Shown: positions 1-8,208 of the stretch, piece after piece
Position numbering within the stretch: the stretch's first letter is position 1
Layout: each line of letters opens with the position of its first letter
Origin: Rhodospirillaceae bacterium
GTDB lineage: Bacteria; Pseudomonadota; Alphaproteobacteria; TMED109; TMED131
Assembly (NCBI GenBank): GCA_902547175.1
Contig: CACCMS010000012.1
Span: 1 to 27,455 of the forward strand
DNA length: 27,455 nucleotides
Reading direction: 5' to 3'
Notes under the pieces: generated by a model
Seen by the model: only the letters and a program-made list of their open reading frames with translations
The model's database searches: none
Told to the model about the DNA's origin: nothing
Made by a program: the position numbers and the translations under genes

Positions 1-1082
1 TCATAAATTGGATTTGCTAAATTTAACATATTTCTTATACCTGATGGTTTTAAATCAAATATTTCTTTTATGTTTTTAATCAACTTTTGTGCTTCTACTT
101 TACCTGTACCATGAGTATCCAAAAATATAGAAATAGGATCAGCTACACCAATGATGTAAGCAAGTTGTAAAGTACATTTTTCAGCTATTTCAGCAGCTAC
201 CAAGTTCTTAGCAATATATCTTGCCATGTAAGCACCTGATCTATCTACTTTAGAAGGATCTTTTCCTGAAAATGCCCCTCCGCCATGCGGGCATATTCCT
301 CCGTAGGTGTCTACCACTATCTTTCTTCCAGTTAATCCTGCATCTCCATGAGGTCCTCCTATTACAAAATTACCCGTAGGATTTATGAAAATATTATCAT
401 ATGGTAATTTCCAACTCTTAGGTTTAATCTCCTCGATTATAGGCAAAATTTTATCTTTTATTTTTTCTGGTGTGTTTCCCTCTTCATGCTGAACTGATAA
501 AACAACGGAATGCAATCCAACTGGTTTGCCATTTTTATATTTTACTGAAAACTGTGATTTTGCATCGGGGCCAAGGTTTACTATTTCTTTTTTTATTCTT
601 TTCTTTCTTAACTCTTTAAGCAAATCGTGGCTTAGTTTTATTGGATATGGCATAAAAACATCAGTCTCGTTACTAGCATATCCAAACATGATGCCCTGAT
701 CCCCTGCACCCTCTTGATTTTTTTCAACTGCATCAACTCCTCTTCCAATATCTGTAGACTGTTCATGTAAGTTCACATCAACTTCTACTTTATTCCAATG
801 AAAGGTCTCTTGTTCATAACCTATTGTCTTGATAACTCTTCTAGCAATGTTTTCAATTTTATTATTATCAATATTTATAAGCTCACCATCTCCTCTTACT
901 TCTCCAGCAATAATCACTTTATTCGAAGTAACCATAGTCTCACAAGCTACTCTAGCTCTTTCTGGGATGCTGCTATTTGATAAATAATAATCGACTACTG
1001 CATCAGATATTTGATCACATATCTTATCTGGATGACCTTCTGAAACACTCTCGCTAGTAAAAATATATTCATTTTCTATCAT
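1..1082 (-). CDS. metK: S-adenosylmethionine synthetase (partial, 3' end outside window)
   Basis: Makes S-adenosylmethionine from methionine and ATP in the cytoplasm. The reverse strand reads MIENEYIFTSESVSEGHPDK at the start, the family's N-terminal signature. Further on it shows GAGDQGIMFGYA and GGGAFSGKDPSKVDRSGAYM, both standard MetK motifs (ATP, Mg/K and methionine sites). About 360 codons are present. The frame reaches the window edge at ...MLNLANPIY, so roughly 25-30 C-terminal residues are missing relative to the usual 385-390. The ATG at 1082-1080 overlaps the lnt stop as ATGA, so metK is probably translationally coupled to lnt as the distal gene of the fur-to-metK run. In many alphaproteobacteria an Xre-type regulator gene lies between lnt and metK; there is no room for one here. 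Confidence 0.97.
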   Translation of the reverse strand, partial: MIENEYIFTSESVSEGHPDKICDQISDAVVDYYLSNSSIPERARVACETMVTSNKVIIAGEVRGDGELINIDNNKIENIARRVIKTIGYEQETFHWNKVEVDVNLHEQSTDIGRGVDAVEKNQEGAGDQGIMFGYASNETDVFMPYPIKLSHDLLKELRKKRIKKEIVNLGPDAKSQFSVKYKNGKPVGLHSVVLSVQHEEGNTPEKIKDKILPIIEEIKPKSWKLPYDNIFINPTGNFVIGGPHGDAGLTGRKIVVDTYGGICPHGGGAFSGKDPSKVDRSGAYMARYIAKNLVAAEIAEKCTLQLAYIIGVADPISIFLDTHGTGKVEAQKLIKNIKEIFDLKPSGIRNMLNLANPIY

Positions 1083-2587
1083 ATTTTATTTTTCAAACCA
1101 TAATTAAAGTTCATTTTCATGAGAATTAATACTAGTACTAATAGTAATAAGCAAAAAGTATAATCTCCAAAGAGAGTATACAGAGTATTTTTTTTATATA
1201 AAACTAATTTTTTATCAATTACTCCAGATGTATCAAGATTTATTTTTTCTACTATATTTCCATTATAATCAATTATTGTGGATATTCCTGTATTAGCAAC
1301 TCTAAGCATGTATTTGCCTTCCAATACTGCTCTAATTTTTGCTAATTCTAAATGTTGGTATGGTCCTCTTGACTTTCCAAACCAAGCATCATTAGTTATA
1401 TTAATTATTAGATCATGATTATTCTTTGATAGCCTCGTAGTTTTTGGAAAAATTACTTCATAACAAATTAGAGGTAATACTTTTACACTATTATTTAATT
1501 TTAAAGAGCTTACTTTTTCTCCAGAAGAAAAGTCTAAACCACCTAATAAAATTTCAAAATTTTTTAATACTTTTCTAAATGGGATATATTCACCAAAAGG
1601 AACTAATTTAATTTTATCATGAAAGTCTATATTTTTACTAATATTATCTATTAAAAAAAGGGAGTTATAAATTTTTTTATTTTTATCTGTTTTTTCTTTT
1701 CTAATCCCTCCCATTATTATATTTTCAATATTTTTAAAACTGCTTTTTAATAACATACTTTTTTTATCCTTATCCATAATATCAAATAAAACAGATGTTT
1801 CAGGCCATACTACCAAATCGATATTTTTATTATGTTCATGCTTGGTTAGATTAATTAGTAAATTTAGATTTGTGAGAATTTTCGTTTCATCCCATTTGTC
1901 AATTTGTTTAATATTAGGTTGTACAAGTCTAATATGAAAGCTTTCCGCGACACTAATGAATTTTGTAGGTATAAAATTACTTGAAACTAAAACTAATATA
2001 AAAGGTGATATAAAATATATAGATAGCTTAATATTTTTATATAACAAATAAATACCTACAACTAGAGAAAATGTTACTAAAGAGTATGCCCATATACCAA
2101 TGAAAGAAAACGGCGCCAAAGTTGTTGAGTTTGAAGCCCAAATCACAGACATAGGAGTCCATGGGAATCCCCATAAGATATTGCCCTTTATCCAATCAAA
2201 AACAGAAAAAAGTATAATAATCAAAATACTATTGAATAATACATTATCTTTTACACTAAAACGTTTTATTAGATAATAGGTTATAGCTGAGAAAAATGAT
2301 AAAAAAGCACATAATATGAAAACAGCTAATAAGCCTAGAAAATAGCCCCCCATATTTGCTATTTTGAAAGATATTGAAATCCAATATAAACTTGATATAT
2401 AAAAACCTAAACCATAAAAAAAACCTATGTAGAAAGCTTTTTTATTATTATTTGTTTTTTCTAATAAAAAAAAAGTTATAGATAATGATAAAATTGCACA
2501 TATAAAAATATTATAAGGAGCTAGCCCGAAGCTACCTATACACCCTAAAATAAAACTAATGAGAAAATAATATTTGAAAATAAATAT
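1079..2587 (-). CDS. lnt: Apolipoprotein N-acyltransferase, probable non-canonical start
   Basis: Transfers the third acyl chain onto the N-terminal cysteine of lipoproteins in the inner membrane. The first ATG in frame (2353) would give only 424 residues and lose the first membrane segments. The same frame is open back to a TAG at 2590-2588, and the 78 extra codons read like a Lnt N-terminus (GSFGLAPYNIF, then GFFYGLGFYISSLYWISISF). There is no ATG, GTG or TTG in that stretch. An AAGGAG sits at 2599-2594, six bases before an ATA codon at 2587; an ATT follows at 2581. The full product would be about 502 residues, close to the E. coli length of 512. In that numbering the carbon-nitrogen hydrolase triad is Glu263 (VVWPE), Lys325 (HDKIKLVPFGE) and Cys375 (PLICYEV). 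A C-terminal membrane helix is also visible. It lies between corC and metK. Identity is secure; the exact start is not. Confidence 0.93.
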   Translation of the reverse strand: MFIFKYYFLISFILGCIGSFGLAPYNIFICAILSLSITFFLLEKTNNNKKAFYIGFFYGLGFYISSLYWISISFKIANMGGYFLGLLAVFILCAFLSFFSAITYYLIKRFSVKDNVLFNSILIIILFSVFDWIKGNILWGFPWTPMSVIWASNSTTLAPFSFIGIWAYSLVTFSLVVGIYLLYKNIKLSIYFISPFILVLVSSNFIPTKFISVAESFHIRLVQPNIKQIDKWDETKILTNLNLLINLTKHEHNKNIDLVVWPETSVLFDIMDKDKKSMLLKSSFKNIENIIMGGIRKEKTDKNKKIYNSLFLIDNISKNIDFHDKIKLVPFGEYIPFRKVLKNFEILLGGLDFSSGEKVSSLKLNNSVKVLPLICYEVIFPKTTRLSKNNHDLIINITNDAWFGKSRGPYQHLELAKIRAVLEGKYMLRVANTGISTIIDYNGNIVEKINLDTSGVIDKKLVLYKKNTLYTLFGDYTFCLLLLVLVLILMKMNFNYGLKNKI

Positions 2588-2593
2588 CTATTA

Positions 2594-2599
2594 CTCCTT
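2594..2599 (-). promoter_or_regulatory. Ribosome binding site that places the lnt start upstream of its first ATG
   Basis: On the minus strand AAGGAG overlaps the corC stop (TAAGGAG) and is followed by six bases and then ATA at 2587-2585. This is near-ideal spacing, and no other start codon lies within range except an ATT 12 bases away. Confidence 0.6.
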
Positions 2600-3410
2600 A
2601 ACTTTCTCCTCTTGATACTAATACTTTATGTATTTTTCTGTGATCAGCTTCCAATATTTTAAAATTTATACCTAGTTTAGGTTCTGGAATATTATCATTA
2701 ACCTCTGGTATTTTTCCACTAATATTTGATATGAGACCTCCAACAGTTTCGGTGTCTTCATCTAATTCAATATTGGAAAAGTCAATCCCTAATGCTCTTT
2801 CTAAATCTATTATATTAGTTCTGGCATCAACTAACAAACCTCCATTATCTAAAGTTGTTATCATAGGTTTTTCCTTTGAGTCATGTTCATCTTCGATTTC
2901 TCCTACTATTTCCTCAACTAAATCTTCTATTGTCACAATTCCGTCAGTACCACCTTGTTCATCAACTATAATCGCTAAATGAGTTCTAGTAGCTCTCATT
3001 TGTTCTAATAAGTCATTAACTAGCATTGCAGGTGATGAAAATAAAACATTTCTTGTAACTTTTTGTATTGAAAACTTAGTATTTTTTTGCCAGTACGGCA
3101 AAAGATCTTTAACATGCAGCATTCCTACAATATTATCTAATTGATCTTTATATACTGGAAGTCTGCTATGAGCTGCCTCTATAAAAAGTTTTAATGTGGC
3201 TTCAAAATCGCTGTCAATATTTATAGATACTATATCTGCTCTTGGAACCATAATGTCTCTGATTTGTATGTTTCCTAGTTTTAGTAAGTTTCCCAACATA
3301 TGAGTTTGATCATTTGTTAACTCTGAACTATTCTTTAAATTATCAACTAATTCAGATGCTGCTTTTTTCGGAAAAAAAATATTTTTTAAAAATTCAATCA
3401 AATTAAACAC
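2598..3410 (-). CDS. corC: CorC/HlyC-family CBS-domain protein
   Basis: A 270-residue member of the CorC/TlyC group. It has a short N-terminal region, a pair of CBS domains (about 52-108, with RDIMVPRADI and AHSRLPVY, and about 118-175, with HLAIIVDEQGGTDGIVTIEDLVEEIVGEIEDE) and a C-terminal CorC_HlyC transporter-associated domain (about 187-265). There are no membrane helices, as in E. coli CorC. The group is linked to magnesium/cobalt efflux, and membrane-anchored relatives are sometimes named hemolysins; a transport role here is only inferred. The start is a GTG at 3410, one base past the ybeY stop. An ATG at 3415 is out of frame and was rejected. It belongs to the ybeY-corC-lnt run typical of alphaproteobacteria. 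Confidence 0.9.
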   Translation of the reverse strand: MFNLIEFLKNIFFPKKAASELVDNLKNSSELTNDQTHMLGNLLKLGNIQIRDIMVPRADIVSINIDSDFEATLKLFIEAAHSRLPVYKDQLDNIVGMLHVKDLLPYWQKNTKFSIQKVTRNVLFSSPAMLVNDLLEQMRATRTHLAIIVDEQGGTDGIVTIEDLVEEIVGEIEDEHDSKEKPMITTLDNGGLLVDARTNIIDLERALGIDFSNIELDEDTETVGGLISNISGKIPEVNDNIPEPKLGINFKILEADHRKIHKVLVSRGES

Positions 3411-3411
3411 T

Positions 3412-3879
3412 TCATACTCTATAAGGATTTTTTATATTCAAATTTTTTAGGATTCTTTTTTCTTCATTTTGCATTATTCGTGTATCTTCTTCTTTATCAT
3501 GAGTATAGCCTTTTAAGTGTAGAATTCCATGTATTAAGATATGAGATAAGTGGTCTTGAAAATTAATTTTTCTACTCTTAACTTCTTTTAATATTGTATC
3601 ATAGGATATTATAATATCACCTAAGTATTTCATATTATTTTCAATAGAAAAAATCTGATCATTATTTAAAAAACTTAAAATATTAGTTGGTTTATTTATT
3701 CCTTTCCATTTTAAATTAAAAGCCTTAACATCTCTATCATTAGACAACCTAATTGTTAATCCATTTCTTTCAGTTTTTGTGGCTTTAATCACTTTTCTAA
3801 CTGTATTAATTTCAACAGCTTTCCATTTTACTTCTTTTTGATAAATATAAACATTAGAATTGAAAAAATAGTTTTTCAT
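3412..3879 (-). CDS. ybeY: Endoribonuclease YbeY, rRNA maturation factor
   Basis: A zinc-dependent single-strand RNase acting in 16S rRNA 3'-end processing and ribosome quality control. The 155-residue product has the family metal site HGILHLKGYTH with His117, His121 and His127, and upstream the motif PTNILSF, a variant of the usual PTDVLSF. Its length matches the family. The ATG at 3879 overlaps the end of phoH by four bases (ATGA), and corC begins one base after its stop. The phoH-ybeY-corC order is strongly conserved and supports the assignment. The N-terminus is lysine- and tyrosine-rich, in line with the AT-rich composition. Confidence 0.93.
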   Translation of the reverse strand: MKNYFFNSNVYIYQKEVKWKAVEINTVRKVIKATKTERNGLTIRLSNDRDVKAFNLKWKGINKPTNILSFLNNDQIFSIENNMKYLGDIIISYDTILKEVKSRKINFQDHLSHILIHGILHLKGYTHDKEEDTRIMQNEEKRILKNLNIKNPYRV

Positions 3880-4823
3880 CTACGTTGTTTTCTTTCATTA
3901 TAACTTTTTACAATTTTAGTAACTAATGGATGCCTTACTACATCTTTTTCGCTAAAGTAAATATGTTCTATTTCTTTAAGTTTTTTTGTTACATTAATAG
4001 CATCTAATAATCCTGATTTTTTTTGTTCAGGCAAATCTATTTGAGACAAATCACCAGTTATAACCATTTTGGAATCTCTACCTAATCTTGTTAAAAACAT
4101 TTTCATTTGCATGGGTGAAGTATTTTGTGCTTCATCTAAAATTATATAAGAATTAGCTAGTGTTCTTCCTCTCATAAAGGCCAAAGGCGCTATCTCTATT
4201 TTTCCTCTATCAATTAACTTTGAAATTTTATCTGAATACATGCAATCTTCAAGAGCATCATATAATGGCCTGAGATAAGGATCTATTTTTTCTTTTAGGT
4301 CTCCAGGTAAAAAACCTAATTGTTCACCTGCTTCTACTGCAGGTCTTGATAAAATAATTTTATCTACTGCTCCTGAAGTGATTTTTTCTACTGCATCAGC
4401 AACTGCTATGTAGGTTTTTCCTGTACCAGCTGGGCCTAAACCAAAAGTTAAAATTTTATTTTTAAGAGCACCTATATATTTTTCTTGCTGTATTGATCTA
4501 GGCATTATTTGTTTTTTTTGAGTTTTAATAAATAGATTTTTAAGTCTAATTTCTTTCGTATTTTCAGATAATCTTATTGCTGCTTCAACTTCATCATTAT
4601 CTATTATTCTTTTATCTTTTGCAGAGTCAATAAGGCTTTTTATTATATTTTTAGCCTTATCTGCATTTTCTCCTGTAATACATAATATATTGCCCCTAGC
4701 ATTAATTCTCAAATCCAACAGTTTTTCAATATGCTTTATATTTTTATCGCCTTCTCCAAAAATTAAAGCTGCTATTTTATTATCATTGACATCAAAGATA
4801 ACTTGTTTTTGTTTTGCTGCCAC
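3876..4823 (-). CDS. phoH: PhoH-like ATPase (YbeZ type)
   Basis: A P-loop ATPase of the PhoH/YbeZ family, a partner of YbeY in RNA metabolism. The 315 residues contain an N-terminal KH-like region (about 6-65) and the PhoH core with Walker A GPAGTGKT at 130-137 and Walker B LDEAQN at 229-234. The start is a GTG at 4823 that shares its first base with the miaB stop (TAGTG), with a GGAG ten bases upstream. The next gene, ybeY, overlaps its end by four bases. The name PhoH reflects phosphate regulation in E. coli; nothing in this sequence ties this copy to phosphate, and the operon context points to ribosome and RNA functions. Confidence 0.94.
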   Translation of the reverse strand: MAAKQKQVIFDVNDNKIAALIFGEGDKNIKHIEKLLDLRINARGNILCITGENADKAKNIIKSLIDSAKDKRIIDNDEVEAAIRLSENTKEIRLKNLFIKTQKKQIMPRSIQQEKYIGALKNKILTFGLGPAGTGKTYIAVADAVEKITSGAVDKIILSRPAVEAGEQLGFLPGDLKEKIDPYLRPLYDALEDCMYSDKISKLIDRGKIEIAPLAFMRGRTLANSYIILDEAQNTSPMQMKMFLTRLGRDSKMVITGDLSQIDLPEQKKSGLLDAINVTKKLKEIEHIYFSEKDVVRHPLVTKIVKSYNERKQRR

Positions 4824-6133
4824 TATAAGGCTTCTCCAAGTAAGCTATTGTTGCTAGCCTTTATAATTTTTATATTTTCAATACTTTTAGCTTCTTTAGA
4901 AAGCTCAAAATTTACAACTTGCATCCATTTAGTGGTTCCTCTGTACTGATTAATTTTTTTTCCTTTACCTTTAACTAAAACCTCTACTTTTTTAGAAATA
5001 AAATTACTATTAAATTTTTTTTGTTGAGAATTGAGTAATTCTTGTAGTTCCTGAAGTCTATCATTTTTTTCTTCATTACTTATGTTATTTAAATTATTTC
5101 TAGAAGATTTTGTTCCTATTCTACTGCTATACTTAAAAGAATAAGCTTGAGCAAAGTTTACTTCTTTAACTAAGTCTAGAGTATCTTGAAAATCACTCCT
5201 AGTTTCACCTGGGTAACCTACTATAAAATCGGATGATAAGGCTATGTCTGAACGTTTTTTTCTTAATCTATCTATGATTTGTAGATATGATCTTTTTGTA
5301 TATTTTCTATTCATAAGTTTTAAAATTTTATCTGAGCCTGACTGAACAGGAAGGTGTAAGTAAGGATTTAATTTTTTGCTATACCCATGTAATTCAATTA
5401 ATTCTTCATTCATATCTATAGGGTGAGAAGTGGTATAACTTATTCTTTTTAAATCTTTTATTTTTTCTAAAGAAATTATTAATTTTGCTAAATTTATTTC
5501 ATTATTATACTTGTCAACCCCATGGTATGCATTAACATTTTGACCTAATAGCACTATTTCCTTGCAGCCATTTTCTACTAAATTATTAACTTCATCAAAA
5601 ATATGATAAGATTTTCTTGAAGCTTCTGCTCCTCTAGTAAAAGGTACTACACAAAAACTACAAAATTTATCGCAACCTTCTTGAATAGTAACAAATGCTG
5701 ATCTACTAAAGGTCAGACGTTTTTTCTTAAGAGATTTAAATTTGTTCTGACTATCAAAGTCTAACTCCAATACTCTTTTATTTTTAACTTCTTCTATTAC
5801 CTTATTAAATTTATGATACATTTGAGGTCCTATAACCGCATCAATAATAGGTTGCCTACTAATCATAGCTTTTCCCTCAGCTTGAGCAACACAACCAGTA
5901 ATAACTAATTTAGTATCAATATTATTCTTTTTAATTTCTTTAATCTTACCTAATTCAGAATAAATCTTTTCAGCAGCCTTTTCTCTTATATGACAAGTAT
6001 TAAAAACTATAACGTCTGCAGTTTCAGGAGACTGTACTTGTTCGTGAGTACTCCTTACACTTTCTAATAAACGATCACTGTCATAACTATTCATTTGACA
6101 GCCAAAAGTTTTGATATAAATAGATTTTTTCAA
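4823..6133 (-). CDS. miaB: tRNA-2-methylthio-N6-dimethylallyladenosine synthase
   Basis: A radical-SAM methylthiotransferase that adds the 2-methylthio group to i6A37 of tRNAs. The 436 residues show the N-terminal UPF0004 domain with three cluster cysteines (Cys12 in TFGCQMN, Cys47 in FNTCHIREKA, Cys81 in GCVAQ), the radical-SAM motif CDKFCSFC (Cys154, 158, 161) and a C-terminal TRAM domain. TFGCQMNSYDSDR and the lengths of all regions fit MiaB rather than RimO or MtaB. The start is TTG at 6133. There is no ATG or GTG between the upstream in-frame stop and this codon, and an AAGAA lies seven bases before it. The gene follows the acyltransferase after 22 bases and runs into phoH with a one-base overlap. 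Confidence 0.96.
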   Translation of the reverse strand: MKKSIYIKTFGCQMNSYDSDRLLESVRSTHEQVQSPETADVIVFNTCHIREKAAEKIYSELGKIKEIKKNNIDTKLVITGCVAQAEGKAMISRQPIIDAVIGPQMYHKFNKVIEEVKNKRVLELDFDSQNKFKSLKKKRLTFSRSAFVTIQEGCDKFCSFCVVPFTRGAEASRKSYHIFDEVNNLVENGCKEIVLLGQNVNAYHGVDKYNNEINLAKLIISLEKIKDLKRISYTTSHPIDMNEELIELHGYSKKLNPYLHLPVQSGSDKILKLMNRKYTKRSYLQIIDRLRKKRSDIALSSDFIVGYPGETRSDFQDTLDLVKEVNFAQAYSFKYSSRIGTKSSRNNLNNISNEEKNDRLQELQELLNSQQKKFNSNFISKKVEVLVKGKGKKINQYRGTTKWMQVVNFELSKEAKSIENIKIIKASNNSLLGEAL

Positions 6134-6155
6134 TATATGATTCTTATAGTATTAG

Positions 6156-6911
6156 TTATATATTTTTTAAAGCTGTAATAATTCCTTTTTTTACTTGCTG
6201 GATAGACAACATAGATATAGTCTTTCTATCTTTTCCTTCTAATTGCATTACAGGATGTAAAACAACTGTAACCTTAATACTGCTGAGTTTAAGAATATTA
6301 AGCAAATGGGTTATTATATTCATATCTCCATACCATGATATTTGTGGTCTAGTTCTATTATCTAAAGGCATATCATTTACATGTGTATAACAAAGCGAAA
6401 AATTTTGCAATCTTAATGTATTATTGCCTTCAAATAAGTTAAATAGACTACTTTTAAAATTTAAAATTTTTTTCCCTGAGTTTGTTGTTCCTTCAGGAAA
6501 CAATACAACCGCACTTTTAGAGTTTAAATCTTTATTTATATTTTTTATATTTTCTAAAGTTTTAAAATTTTTTCTTTTTATAAAAATTGTATTCTGCATT
6601 TTTGCCAAAAAACCAAATAAAAACCAAGATTTTATTTCTTGCTTTGCAATGAAACAAATAGGCATAATAGAGCCTAAAATTATTATATCAATATAGGAAG
6701 TATGGTTGCCTGCCAAAATTAACGGTCTAATAGAGGTTTTTTCCCCAATTAATTTTACTTTAACACCTAGTATTTTTAATAAAGCTTTATGAAAAATGAT
6801 TGGAATGTAAATTCTTTGTTTCAATTTAATTTTAACTAAAATATACTGTATTGGACCTAATGTTAAAATTATTAAAAAAATTAAAAAAACTTTTATAGGT
6901 AAAACAAACAA
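6156..6911 (-). CDS. olsA: 1-acyl-glycerol-3-phosphate acyltransferase family protein, probable OlsA
   Basis: A PlsC-type membrane acyltransferase of 251 residues. It has an N-terminal hydrophobic helix (about 3-28), the catalytic HX4D motif NHTSYID (His70, Asp75) and the acceptor motif LFPEGTTNSG (137-146). It lies 11 bases after olsB, the N-acyltransferase of ornithine-lipid synthesis, so the likely role is the second step: O-acylation of lyso-ornithine lipid. Ordinary lysophosphatidic acid acylation (PlsC) is the alternative and cannot be excluded from sequence; some OlsA enzymes do both. The start is TTG at 6911, directly after an in-frame TAA, so no longer form is possible. The product is unusually isoleucine- and lysine-rich, matching composition bias. 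Confidence 0.8.
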   Translation of the reverse strand: MFVLPIKVFLIFLIILTLGPIQYILVKIKLKQRIYIPIIFHKALLKILGVKVKLIGEKTSIRPLILAGNHTSYIDIIILGSIMPICFIAKQEIKSWFLFGFLAKMQNTIFIKRKNFKTLENIKNINKDLNSKSAVVLFPEGTTNSGKKILNFKSSLFNLFEGNNTLRLQNFSLCYTHVNDMPLDNRTRPQISWYGDMNIITHLLNILKLSSIKVTVVLHPVMQLEGKDRKTISMLSIQQVKKGIITALKNI

Positions 6912-6922
6912 TTATCTCAAGA

Positions 6923-7729
6923 TTACTTTCTATCAAAATGGTCCATATATCTTGCAGCAACTTTTTTAGTTGGCAAAACAATACAAATATCTGTAGTATT
7001 AAAGTCATAATCTATAACAGCTCCATCCCCTACAAAAGCTCCTAAACGAATATATCCTTTTATGAGAGGTGGGATAGATGAAATAAAATTTTTAAAATTA
7101 CTATCACTTATTAGTTCATTATCTTTCATTTTTATATATCTACTTTTGACAGCAACTGGCCTAATATAAGCTGGCGCTAAATATTTCTTATTAAGATAAG
7201 CTAAAGCCGATTTATGTTTTTCAACTTCTATGCCCGGAAAAGATGCGCATCCAAACATAATTTGAATATTATATTTGATTACATATTGCGCAATAAAAGC
7301 CCAAAGTAATTGCATGGTTTTACCATTACGGTAATTTTGATCTACACAGCTTCTACCAAGTTCTAAAATATTACCATCAAAGGCTATTAATTTTGATAAG
7401 TCATATTCTCCTGATGTATAGAAAAAATTTTCTTTATCTTTATGGTTTCCTCCATTTAATCTATAAGTTCCTACTACCTTATCATACATCTTTCCAGGTT
7501 TACTATGATCAACGACTAATAAATGATCAAAATAGTGATCAAATTCATCAATGTCTCTTTTAGATTTTTTTTGTTTAGTAGAGGGTATAGCTTGCATTTC
7601 TTCAAAAAAGACTTTATATCTAAGAGCTTGCGCAGCATCTATTTCTAAGCTATTTTCTGCTAACCTAACCTCTAGATTACCAGAAATTATATTTAGAGCC
7701 TCAAAATTATAATCTTCTGCTATTGCCAT
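6923..7729 (-). CDS. olsB: L-ornithine N-alpha-acyltransferase (OlsB family)
   Basis: Catalyses 3-hydroxyacyl transfer from ACP to ornithine, giving lyso-ornithine lipid. The 268 residues fit the OlsB GNAT-like family, formerly called hemolysin-like. LRYKVFFEEMQAIP is the characteristic N-terminal block. VVGTYRLN, ELGRSCVDQNYRNGKTMQLLW and FGCASFPGIEV mark the acyl-transfer core, and PPLIKGYIRLGAFVGDGAVIDYDFNTTDICIVLP is the conserved C-terminal block (about 216-251). The ATG at 7729 touches the fur stop (TAAATG), so it is likely co-transcribed and coupled with fur. The adjacent PlsC-like gene gives the usual olsB-olsA pair. Ornithine lipids are phosphorus-free membrane lipids, often raised under phosphate limitation; no Pho-box-like repeat was seen at this operon. 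Confidence 0.9.
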   Translation of the reverse strand: MAIAEDYNFEALNIISGNLEVRLAENSLEIDAAQALRYKVFFEEMQAIPSTKQKKSKRDIDEFDHYFDHLLVVDHSKPGKMYDKVVGTYRLNGGNHKDKENFFYTSGEYDLSKLIAFDGNILELGRSCVDQNYRNGKTMQLLWAFIAQYVIKYNIQIMFGCASFPGIEVEKHKSALAYLNKKYLAPAYIRPVAVKSRYIKMKDNELISDSNFKNFISSIPPLIKGYIRLGAFVGDGAVIDYDFNTTDICIVLPTKKVAARYMDHFDRK

Positions 7730-8167
7730 TTAATTCTTCTTTAAAATTTTCTTACCAAAAAGTTCCATTCTATGGTCAACTAATTCGTAACCAAGCTTTT
7801 TAGCGACTTTCATCTGAAGATTCTCAATTTCTTCATTAACAAACTCTATTATTTCTCCACTATCTACATCTACTAAATGATCGTGATGTTCGTCCTCATT
7901 TAATTCCTCATATCTAGCTCTTTTTCCGCCAAGCTCTATTCTATTTAATACGTTATACTCTTCAAAAAGTTTAATTGTTCTGTATACTGTTGCTAAGCTA
8001 ATCCTAGGGTCAATTTTATTAGCCCTTAAATATACCTCATTGGCATCTGGATGGTCATCAGAATTAGATATAACCTCAGCTATAATTCTTCTTTGGTGTG
8101 TAAACTTTACGCCGTTTTCTGCACAAAGTTTTTCTATTCTAGAAGTTACTTTTTTATTTTTTTTCAT
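7730..8167 (-). CDS. fur: Fur-family metalloregulator
   Basis: A 145-residue dimeric metal-sensing repressor. The winged helix is at about 20-80, with recognition helix SLATVYRTIKLF (57-68). The dimerisation/metal region carries HHDH at 94-97 and DHRMELFGKK near the end. It has the alphaproteobacterial form HHDHLVDVDSGEIIEF and lacks the CxxC pairs of the structural zinc site of E. coli Fur; the only cysteine is Cys15. In alphaproteobacteria such proteins can respond to iron or manganese (Fur/Mur), so the metal is not decided. It is the first gene of the long run to metK, and olsB begins at its stop. ATG at 8167 is preceded by AAGAG and a TAAAAT -10-like box at 8196-8191. Confidence 0.93.
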   Translation of the reverse strand: MKKNKKVTSRIEKLCAENGVKFTHQRRIIAEVISNSDDHPDANEVYLRANKIDPRISLATVYRTIKLFEEYNVLNRIELGGKRARYEELNEDEHHDHLVDVDSGEIIEFVNEEIENLQMKVAKKLGYELVDHRMELFGKKILKKN

Positions 8168-8185
8168 TTTTTCTCTTACAAATGA

Positions 8186-8208
8186 TATATATTTTACATT
8201 ATGATCAT
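8186..8208. promoter_or_regulatory. Overlapping divergent promoter region between fur and the TusA-family gene
   Basis: Only 33 bases separate the two divergent starts. Plus-strand TATATT at 8188-8193 ends seven bases before the ATG at 8201. Minus-strand TAAAAT occupies 8196-8191 and serves fur. A perfect 8-bp palindrome ATGATCAT lies at 8201-8208 and could be part of an operator, but this is weak evidence. Expression of the two genes probably interferes. Confidence 0.4.

Noticed and set aside
798..980. Short plus-strand open frame inside metK
   Set aside because: Fully antisense to conserved MetK sequence, with no ribosome binding site or similarity.
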